Positions 1 to 7,900 of a stretch of 14,231 bases of DNA are shown piece by piece. Both the position numbers and the translations under genes were made by a program. Source of the DNA: Candidatus Gastranaerophilales bacterium (GTDB lineage: Bacteria > Cyanobacteriota > Vampirovibrionia > Gastranaerophilales > Gastranaerophilaceae). Each line of letters begins with the position of its first letter. Within the stretch, counting starts at the first letter, position 1. The stretch is taken from contig CALUSZ010000121.1 of assembly GCA_944323495.1 (NCBI GenBank), forward strand, positions 1 through 14,231, in the 5' to 3' direction. The notes below the pieces were generated by a model. That model was not told the DNA's origin. It saw nothing but the letters and a program-made list of their open reading frames with translations, and did not search any database.

Positions 1-178
1 GCTCCACGCTCGGAAAGTTTCGCATTAGCGGCGCTGCCGCTGTATGCTCAATTTCCTCGCTATCCGGACTAACTCGCTATCGCTCGTGTCGTCCGTCCGC
101 AAATCCGCTCCCTCGCAGGGAGGGAGATAATTAGGCGCAAAGCTTGTAGTTCTCGCCAACCGGCTCAAAATATATTTA
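1..178. other. GC-rich non-coding segment with two short hairpins
   Basis: This left-edge stretch is clearly richer in G+C than the AT-rich remainder of the window. It contains two perfect 6-bp stems with 3-base loops: AGCGGC/GCCGCT at 27-41 and CTCCCT/AGGGAG at 108-122. The 9-mer CTCGCTATC occurs twice (56-64 and 73-81). CGGAC (65-69) can pair with GTCCG (91-95). One plus frame is open from base 3 to a TAG near 134, and one minus frame is open through most of 27-125, but neither has a good start with a ribosome site. Palindromes, foreign base composition and an intergenic position suggest the end of a dispersed repeat or a structured RNA element. Only one copy is visible, so that is inference. 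Bases 135-178 show nothing further, and a C8 tract follows at 179-186. Confidence 0.4.
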
Positions 179-191
179 CCCCCCCCACCCC

Positions 192-215
192 AAAAAAAAG
201 AGTCTTTGCGACTCT
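192..215 (-). terminator. Rho-independent terminator, minus strand
   Basis: Read on the minus strand, a 6-bp stem AGAGTC/GACTCT (199-204 with 210-215) closes a 5-base GCAAA loop. A run of T follows directly (complement of A at 192-198). The plus strand has only A after the hairpin, so it would terminate leftward transcripts only. The only leftward genes in the window are spmA-spmB, ending at 705, almost 500 bases away. If this is their terminator, the transcript would run antisense through the whole zinc-ribbon gene. Confidence 0.6.
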
Positions 216-305
216 AAAAACCTAAATGTGTGAAGTGTAGTATTATAATGTGTATTTTTTTTATTCAATATCCTTATATATATAAAGTATTTTTCTAGTT
301 AATAA

Positions 306-334
306 TTGATACTTAACTTATCAATCTTTACAAA
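306..334 (+). promoter_or_regulatory. Weak candidate promoter for the zinc-ribbon gene
   Basis: TTGATA (306-311), 17 bases, then TACAAA (329-334) matches the sigma70 consensus at 5/6 and 4/6 positions. Transcription would start near 341, about 50 bases before the ATG at 392. In a region this AT-rich such matches arise easily by chance. The rest of 216-391 is AT-rich with no other structure I can support. Confidence 0.25.
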
Positions 335-391
335 ACTTAATAATTCCTTGATTTTGGTTTAATAAAAATTAAATAAAGCATAGAGGTAATT

Positions 392-766
392 ATGTTTTTA
401 ACGAATTTATTCAGACTTACAAAAACTTGTTTGCATGAAGGAATTACACCGGATATGGAATGCGGATATTGTCCTGATTGCGGGAAATTTATAGAAAATG
501 AGTGGTATATTACACGCTGTGCCTGCTGCGGAGTTAAGCTGAAAGCTATGAACAGAAACGGCAAGATAGTTCCGCAGTATCATTATTGCACCAACTGCGG
601 AAGCCATGAATTTTCTGTGGAAAGAGTTGAAAAAATAGATTTTATTAATATTAATTTTGCGGTTCTTGTTAAAAAAGTTATTGAAGACAAAAATTTTTGT
701 TCAACTACACAGTGCTGGCAAGAAAAAACAGACGTGAAACCAAGATTGCTAGTACAATACCTGTAG
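392..766 (+). CDS. Small zinc-ribbon protein, function unknown
   Basis: This is a 124-residue soluble protein with eleven cysteines, most of them arranged as CxxC knuckles: C27/C30 (with C24 just before), C43/C46 and C66/C69, plus C103 and C108 near the C-terminus. Several knuckles are followed by glycine (CPDCG, CACCG, CTNCG), as is typical of treble-clef or zinc-ribbon folds. At least one, possibly two, structural zinc sites are likely. The start is supported by AGAGG at 382-386, five bases before the ATG. There is no signal peptide or membrane segment. The last 62 bases overlap the 3' end of spmB on the opposite strand, so the tail after about residue 104 is shared coding DNA. Such ribbons bind nucleic acid or protein, but nothing here decides the role. 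The regular cysteine spacing makes a chance reading frame unlikely. Confidence 0.72.
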   Translation: MFLTNLFRLTKTCLHEGITPDMECGYCPDCGKFIENEWYITRCACCGVKLKAMNRNGKIVPQYHYCTNCGSHEFSVERVEKIDFININFAVLVKKVIEDKNFCSTTQCWQEKTDVKPRLLVQYL

Positions 767-1241
767 CATCCGCAAGCAAGCCTGTTAGAAGCGCATATCT
801 GTATTTTTTTATTCCTACAGAGCCGAAGTATACTGCAAGCACATAAAATGTTGTTTCAGAACTCCCGACCATTACGGCGGCAAGCTTTGTAATATAACTG
901 TCAGGCCCGAGGTTATGAGCAATTTCCGAAAACAAGCCTAGTGTTGCAGAGCCGGAAAGAGAACGCGTAATCATTATCGGTATTATGTCTGCAGGAATTG
1001 ATAATCTTTCAAGCAGGCTGCCTGCAAGTCCTGTAATTATATCTATTGCTCCTGAGGCTTTGAACATTGAGATTGCAACAATAATCGCAACAAGATACGG
1101 AATTATTGATATGGAAACTTTAAAGCCGTCTTTTGCGCCTTCGATAAATTCTTCATATATTTTTACTTTCTTTACTGCACCAGCCGTAAGTATTGCAAGT
1201 ATCATAAGAGGAAGAATGTAGAGAGAAATTTTTTCAATCAT
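705..1241 (-). CDS. spmB: SpmB-like nucleoside-recognition (Gate) domain membrane protein
   Basis: This 178-residue integral inner-membrane protein has the length usual for the SpmB family. Hydrophobic helices lie at about residues 5-22, 42-62, 118-140 and 150-172. Family-typical segments are EGAKDGF (34-40), a helix around IIPYLVAI (47-54), RSLSGSATLG (93-102), GPDS (112-115) and GSSETTFYVLAVYFGSVG (126-143). The start at 1241 is preferred over the upstream ATG at 1292. It has a perfect AGGAGG (1246-1251) at normal spacing, and the extra 17 residues of the longer form do not look like the family. It overlaps the end of spmA by 8 bases (ATGATTGA), so the two are translationally coupled. In Bacillus the pair affects spore-core dehydration, but homologues occur widely in non-sporulating bacteria, so it does not show sporulation. 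The transported or sensed ligand is unknown. Confidence 0.9.
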   Translation of the reverse strand: MIEKISLYILPLMILAILTAGAVKKVKIYEEFIEGAKDGFKVSISIIPYLVAIIVAISMFKASGAIDIITGLAGSLLERLSIPADIIPIMITRSLSGSATLGLFSEIAHNLGPDSYITKLAAVMVGSSETTFYVLAVYFGSVGIKKYRYALLTGLLADATGIVLAILVSRLFFLASTV

Positions 1242-1824
1242 AATTCCTCCTATTCCAGATTTTTTGCAGGAGCATGGCGATAAGTATAGCAATAATAAAT
1301 GATAGAGTTGTTACGATTAATGTCGGAAGAATTATTTCAGACGGATTTTTCGCCCCAACTCCTACAAGCACTGCTATAACTGTTGCAGGAATTATTTGAA
1401 AACCTGCTGTATTCATTGCAAGAAACATGCACATAGAATCTGTTGCCTTATCTTTATTCGGATTTTCTTCCTGAAGTTCTTTCATAACCTTCAACCCTAT
1501 TGGGGTTGCAGCATTTGTCAGCCCGAGAGCGTTTGCTGCTACGCTCATTGAAATGTCGCCAATTGCAGGGGAATCTTTTTTTACGTCTTTGAATAAAATT
1601 TTTGCAATAGGCTCCAGAAGTCTTGATAATATTTTGACAAGACCTGATTTTTCGGCAATTCTCATTATACCGAGCCAAAATGCCATAATACCGATTAGCG
1701 AAAATGAAATTTTTACTGCAATATCGCATGCCTGAAGCATGGAGTTTACAACTTCTGAAATCGTGTTGTTTAGAATTCCAATAATTATTGATACTGCAAT
1801 TAAAATAAAGAATATATAATTCAT
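1234..1824 (-). CDS. spmA: SpmA-like nucleoside-recognition (Gate) domain membrane protein
   Basis: This 196-residue inner-membrane protein is the first gene of the leftward spmA-spmB pair. Hydrophobic segments lie at about 3-18, 36-54, 133-157 and 165-186. The central signature is very SpmA-like: SVAANALGLTNAATPIG (94-110), followed by LKVMKELQE (111-119) and, after a short charged loop, ATDSMCMFLAMNTAG (127-141). IIPATVIAV (144-152) and a final helix follow. Length matches the family. The ATG at 1824 begins directly with a membrane helix, and only a weak AAGA-type ribosome site precedes it. The two proteins are presumed to act together in the membrane. Family knowledge ties them to spore maturation in Bacillus, but nothing around them here is a sporulation gene, so a general membrane role is more likely. 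Confidence 0.92.
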   Translation of the reverse strand: MNYIFFILIAVSIIIGILNNTISEVVNSMLQACDIAVKISFSLIGIMAFWLGIMRIAEKSGLVKILSRLLEPIAKILFKDVKKDSPAIGDISMSVAANALGLTNAATPIGLKVMKELQEENPNKDKATDSMCMFLAMNTAGFQIIPATVIAVLVGVGAKNPSEIILPTLIVTTLSFIIAILIAMLLQKIWNRRNYD

Positions 1825-1830
1825 ATAATT

Positions 1831-1859
1831 ATCTTAAAAAAAATTTTAGTATTTGTCAC
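1831..1859 (-). promoter_or_regulatory. Candidate promoter for spmAB, sharing its -35 with the rightward promoter
   Basis: On the minus strand, GTGACA (1859-1854), a 17-base spacer and TAAGAT (1836-1831) match the sigma70 consensus at 5/6 and 4/6. The -35 lies on the same bases as the rightward promoter's TTGTCA. The predicted start falls almost on the spmA ATG, implying a very short or absent leader, which weakens the call. Confidence 0.28.
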
Positions 1860-1881
1860 TATTTTTATATTAGTATATAAT
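1853..1881 (+). promoter_or_regulatory. Near-consensus sigma70-type promoter of the giant gene
   Basis: TTGTCA (1853-1858, 5/6), an exact 17-base spacer and a perfect TATAAT (1876-1881). Transcription should start near 1887, giving a leader of about 33 bases before the ATG at 1920. It is the best promoter match I found in the window and would drive the giant gene and the genes coupled to it. I see no operator-like palindrome over it. Confidence 0.75.
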
Positions 1882-1919
1882 AAGTTATGAACGTAAAAGG
1901 TGGGATAGAGTAAGAGTAT

Positions 1920-4900
1920 ATGGCAGATATTAACAACTACGCAGAAATTTCAGAAAACTTTGATACAATAAAAACCCTGTTAAATTCAATCAGAGCACAG
2001 GGAATACTTAATACCTCAGATGTCGATAAACTCCTTGCGGGGATAAATTCTAAACTGGAAAAATTAAATACTGAAGAAGATATTGATTTGATAAAGATAT
2101 TTTTGTCTGAACTTAAACAGAATCTTGATGAGCGTCACAGCGTTCTGATATCAAAGTTCGGTGCAATAGAGTCTTTATTCTCAAATCTGCTTAAAAACAG
2201 CTCTGAGACCCTAAAATCAAGTGAAGTCAAAGAACTTTTTGATATTGTAGCAACAAATCTTTCTGTTTTTTCAAGAGAAGTTGTTTCGCAAAAAGAAACT
2301 TTGTCTGATATTACGCTAAGACTTGATGCAATGCGCTCTGATGACAGTCAGAAACGCGAAATTATTAAGAGTATTGCTGTTCTTAAAACAGATTTGGAAC
2401 GTTTGAATAATGGGTTTGATTCTATTGTTCTTAGTTTGAATGAAAGCTTTAAAACTATTATTAGATCTATTTCGGAGGCAAATCAAACTGAATCTTTCGA
2501 TAAATTTGAAAGTGAGTTGAGTGAAATTGTAAATTCTTCTAATACAATTTTGTCTGCGCTCCAGATGATTGATAAAAAGAATTTGCAGATAGAAGATTAT
2601 ATCAAAACTCTTGCAACCCAAGATGATATATCAGGAGCAAAAAGAGCTATTTCTGAACTTGCGGCGAAGAATCAAGAGCTTGTAAATTCGGTTGATGTTT
2701 TAAGTGAAAAATATTATAAGATAGATAATCTTGCTGAAAAAATCGACGCCTCTGTCAATATCATAGCCGGCATGAAGGCCATATTGGAAGATAGAGACGA
2801 ACAGACAGCAAGACCAATTCTTGATAAACTGGATGTGTTAGAAGCTCAGCTTAAGGATATATCTTCTGATAGTAAGTTTGATGAATTTAAATTTAAACTT
2901 GAAAGTGTGCTGAATGATATTACGGCTGATACTAAAAACCTTCAGGAAGCCTTAAATCTTTCTTCTGAAGAATTGAAAAAAATTGATGCCAATATTAAGG
3001 GGCTTGATTTAAATACCGGATTCCAAAATATCATTACAAATATTCATAAGGCTGAGCTTGATATAAAAAGTCATGTTGATATGAGTTCAGATAAGGTCTC
3101 GCAGCTTGTGGATGTCGGTGTTACGAGAACGCTCAATGAGATTTCGTCAAACGCAGACGCACTGAGCTCAAGTCTAAAAGATGCTCAGTCTGCACTGACA
3201 AATTTATGTGAAAAAAGCTTCTCTGACGTTGCAGAAAATATTGTAGGGCTTAAGAATATAGTTGCTCAAATCGATGAAAATAATGTTTCCGCTAACAATG
3301 CAATATTTTCAAATATAACAGACAGGCTTGCTATTTTTGAAAATAGTCTGAAAACTTCTTTGGATAAGCAGGAAGAGTATGTTGCAAATTCATCCGGAAA
3401 AATTGTCGAAGAAATTGCAAATATTAAAAATCTCGCAGGAGTTCTTGATTATAAGCTGGATTCTTCTGTTATACAGGTTAATAATGCAAAACAAGAGTTT
3501 GAAAATTTGAAATCTTCTATTGATGGAGTTTTGGCTCTTGATTTTGTTAATGCAGTAAAAGATTTAAGAGTTGATTTATACGCTTCCAAGCAGGAATTGA
3601 CTTCTGCTGTAGAAACTTCATCAGGAGAGCTTGGTGAAAAATTCACAAATGACCTGTTTGGTAAATATGAACTGTTAATCAGCAAGTTAGACAACGTAGA
3701 AGATGAAATCAAACAGGCTCAAACATCTTCGTTAACAGGATTGAAATCGATTCTGGATAATATATCTTCTTCAATAGTTGATGTTTTGTCTTATGTAAGT
3801 GTAAGAAACGATGCTTCTTCAGGGGCTTTGGATGTAAGGCTTGCTGATATAACAGAAGCAGTTAAGAACAATAATCTTGATTATATCGAAAGCGTTAGAG
3901 ATATAGTAGATGTAATTAGGGCTCAGGTTGAAAGTAATTTAGGCGAACTTGAAAAAGATACAGCCCAGAAAATGGATATGATTAATGCTACTGTATCTAA
4001 AAATACTGAGGCTATTCGAGATGAAATAAAGTATTCTTATAAAAAGCTGCTTGAAGTTCAAGATAGTTTTAATGAAGTAAAAGACGCTATCGGATTGAAC
4101 GGCCGCTCTTTAAGTTCCAATTATGAAAACATAATTTCAAATACGGACGCTTTGAGGCAAGATTTTGAACTCAAGATGTCTGCTCTAAAAAATGCGCTTC
4201 TTGAAAGTGTTACTGATTTTAAGCAGGAATTTACCTGTGAAAATGCTGACAAAATCAGTGAATTGAAGTTTTCATCCGAAAGTTTGCACACAAAAAGTAT
4301 TCAAAACGCCGCTGATTTGAAGAATGAATTAAAGCAAGAGCTTACACTTGTTTTGGAATCTTTGAAGTTGAACGTTAAAACTTTATCTGAGCAGTTATCA
4401 AATTCTGTATTGAATATTGAGGGTGCAAATAAAGAAGTTGTAAGCTACATAAAGAATGAATTTTGTTCTGTAGTTGACAGCTCTATAGAATCTATACGTA
4501 CCAATTTGTGTGACTTTTCAGATGAAGTTGCAGGAAAAGTAGATAATGTGGTTGGCGGGTTTGACAGTCTTGAAAGTTCGGTAAATAATTTGTCAACCAG
4601 CACAACAACTGCTTTAAGTTCAACACTTGCACAAATATTGGATAATTTTGTCGCAATGAAAGCGTTGATGAATAGTTTGAATGAAAAGGCTTCTTTAGAC
4701 CTAGATAAAAGTGTCGATAAAATTATTCAAGACTTTGCTCAATTGAAAGACTTTGTTAATACAGTTGACGCAAATATTGATGAAGATTTAACCAGACAGC
4801 TTTCAATTATTGAAAATGGTTTTGTGACAATGACTGCTAGAGTGACAGAGCTGCTTGCTGACAATAATAATGCTTTAAGTGAGAGAATCAATGCTGGTAT

Positions 4901-7900
4901 AACTGATATTTCGTCAAAACTTTCTCAGTCTTTACAAGAAAGGCTCGAAGGATATAAGTCTCAGATTGAGAAACTTTTTGATTCTCTTAAGGTAAGTTCG
5001 CAGGCACAGTCTGAGTTTATAAAAGAACGTGTAACTGCGCTTAATGGTGTTCTTGAAGAAGCTATTGCCAAGCAGAATCAGACATCGGCTGTTCAAATAC
5101 AAAATATTGCCGATAAGCTAAAATCTGTTCTTGATGAAAATATTGAACTTACTGCGGCTGATTATGGTGCTCTAAAAAAAGAGTTTAGCAATCTTGTTGT
5201 TCAAGTAAGTGAGGAAAACAAAAAGTATGCATTGAATTTGAAATCTCAGTTGGAGGATATGGTTAAATTTATTGACTCAGGTTTTGATATCAATGCGCAG
5301 GAAGTAAGTGCTAAATTTGATGATATATCATCAAGTATCAAATCTGTTTCAGGAGTTATTGCTGGATTAAATGAGAATGTTCAAACCAGGGTTGAAGGAA
5401 TTAAAGAATCTATTGGGGAGTTGAGAGAAAGCTTGGGCTCTTCTATGGATGGACAATCCCGAGTAGTGGTTAAAAAGCTGGAGGAAATTCTGGCTGACAT
5501 TATTGCAAAAAATGATGAGATAAATTCGTCTTTTGTATCAGGTTTTACAAATATTAGCAACAGTATAAAGGCTGAAGCTGCAGAATATAGTGAGAAGCTT
5601 AGTGCTAATATAGAAAATCATACAAATGTCATACTTGCTAAGCAAGATAATGTCTCAAAGTTGCTGCTTGAGAATATTTTATCTCAAAATAGTGAGACAC
5701 AAACAGCTATATCTGCAAAAATTGCTAATCTCGGTAATGAAACTAAATCTGAGATTATAGAACAAAATGACAGATTACGTACTATAATAGAAAATCAAAC
5801 TTATGTTTATCAAACTAAGCAGGATGAAATCTCAAAAGAAATTAATGAAACTTCTTCCGAACTGTCCGCTTCCATCGCGTCAAGCGCGGCTGATGTTATA
5901 AGCAGTGTAAAAACTTTGACCGATGTTCAAGCAGAAAGTTTGGATAAATCTATTGAAGAAAAGTTCAATGCTGTTCAGGTTATATTGAAAGAGGCTCTCA
6001 CAGAGCAAAATAAGGATATCGTAGGGCGTACAAAAGATAATTTGAATATGGCTCTATCTAGCCAGCAGACAGGTATAATAGCTCAGGCAAAAGATATTCT
6101 ATCTGAGCTTCTTTTCAAACAGCAGAATGATATCATAGATAAATCAGAAGAATTTTTAAGCACATCTTTTGCCGGACAACAGAATAATATTCTGGAACAG
6201 TCGGAAAGTATTTTGAAAGAGCTGCATACTGTATACGGCGGTGTTACAAAACAGCTGAGTGTTATTAATACTCTTATAACAGATAATTTGAGCCAGGATG
6301 TTGAAGAACTTTATAATAAAGTCCAAAAACTTTTGGAAGAGCATTCACTTAATCTGGTAACAGGCGTCAGCAATACAACTTCAAAATTGATTAATGAGAT
6401 GGAGACACAGTCTTCAAACTTAAAAACTCTTTTTGAATCTCTTAATGACAGGCTTGATAAAGATGAAATCTCTCAAATGAATCTTTTCCAGACTCAATTG
6501 AAAGAGTTAAGCAGCACTTTCAATATATTAATAGATGAAGCTAAGACCGTTACAAAAGAAGAAGTTTCTTCTATATCAGAGACTTTAATCGGAAACAGTA
6601 AATCTTTGATGGAAGATGTTGAACAGTCGATTGAAGAAAAAGTTAATTCAATTTTAGCAGTTTGTGCTGATATATCAGCAGGAGAGCTTCAAACAATGGA
6701 GGCATTTGCTGATAAGATTCTTAAGCAGACAGAGACTGTAAAAGAGAATTCTATTGCTTGCAGAGATGCTTTGTCGGAACTTGTAAGTAAAAATGCCGAT
6801 ATCATTCTTGATAATATTGAAAAAGAAACCGATGTTATTGTTAAGGATTTGATAGAACAGTTTAATCTGATGAGAGATGCACAAAAGGATGAATTATCAA
6901 AATTGACTATTCATGTTGAAAGCTCCGTCGAAGATTATATATATACTCATATAAATGATTTAAAAGCGTATCTTGATGTAAAAACTGATTCTACAATAAT
7001 TAACCATAAACTGGATGGGCTTAAGACTGATATAGATAAGTCTGTAGAAGATGTTTTGGATAATATTTCAAAATTGATTAGCGCAGGGGCTGATTCTAAG
7101 GCTGCAAATGAAATCCTTATAACCTCAATGAGTGATAAGATAAACAGTCAAATTCAATCATTTATTAATGTTAATGTTGCACAAAGATTTGATGAACGCT
7201 TTAATCTTCTTGATAAGAAGTTTGTTGATACTGTTGTCGATAAGTATGAAGAAATTAAGCTTATCTCAACCCAGTATAATAATTCCTTTGAGGCAATACA
7301 CAACTCTATTCAATCTCTGTTGTCAGGTTTTGTGGATTTTAAAAATGATTTGTCATCTGGAGTTGGAGAATTAGTCAGCGGAATAACTAACTCTATAGAT
7401 GATTTGAGCAGAAGTTTTGCTGATTTAAAGGCGCAGATTCTTAATAAATCTTTTGATGAAGCATTCCAAGCTTCTCTGAATAATCAAATATCCGGGATAG
7501 AGGCTCTTGTTAATGAACAGCTTGGCTATCTGAACGATATTAGCGAGCTTTGCTGCAACAATCTGCCGGAGCTTACAGAAATGAATACTCTAGTAAAATA
7601 TGGTATTCAGCAGTCAATAGCTGATTTAACTGCAAAAGTCGAAAATCAGGATGCTATTCGAGAAAAAGATTTAAATGAGTTAAAATCTGAGATTATTACG
7701 CAGATTTTGAACATATTTAACCAAATTTCATTTGTAGCAGAGCAGGAAGAAATTCTTGATTTTATACAAGAAAAACATTCGGATTTGATTACGATATTAA
7801 GCCATATTGTAACATCTGTTGATACAGTTTCTGCAATGGATAGCAAGGTTAATTCCATAAAAGATGAAATAGGAATAATCAACAAAAAGATTTCATCAAT

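Noticed and set aside
27..125. Minus-strand small open frame rich in Arg and Asp in the GC-rich segment
   Set aside because: It has no plausible start codon with a ribosome site, and the plus strand is equally open. Explained by composition and hairpins rather than a gene.
687..700. Perfect palindrome ACAAAAATTTTTGT just past the spmB stop
   Set aside because: It is AT-only apart from the outer pairs, has no loop, and lies within the zinc-ribbon coding region. Too weak to call as a terminator.
1241..1292. Longer spmB start (ATG at 1292)
   Set aside because: The upstream 17 residues contain cysteine/proline stretches unlike the family. The ATG at 1241 has a perfect AGGAGG and the expected 178-residue length.
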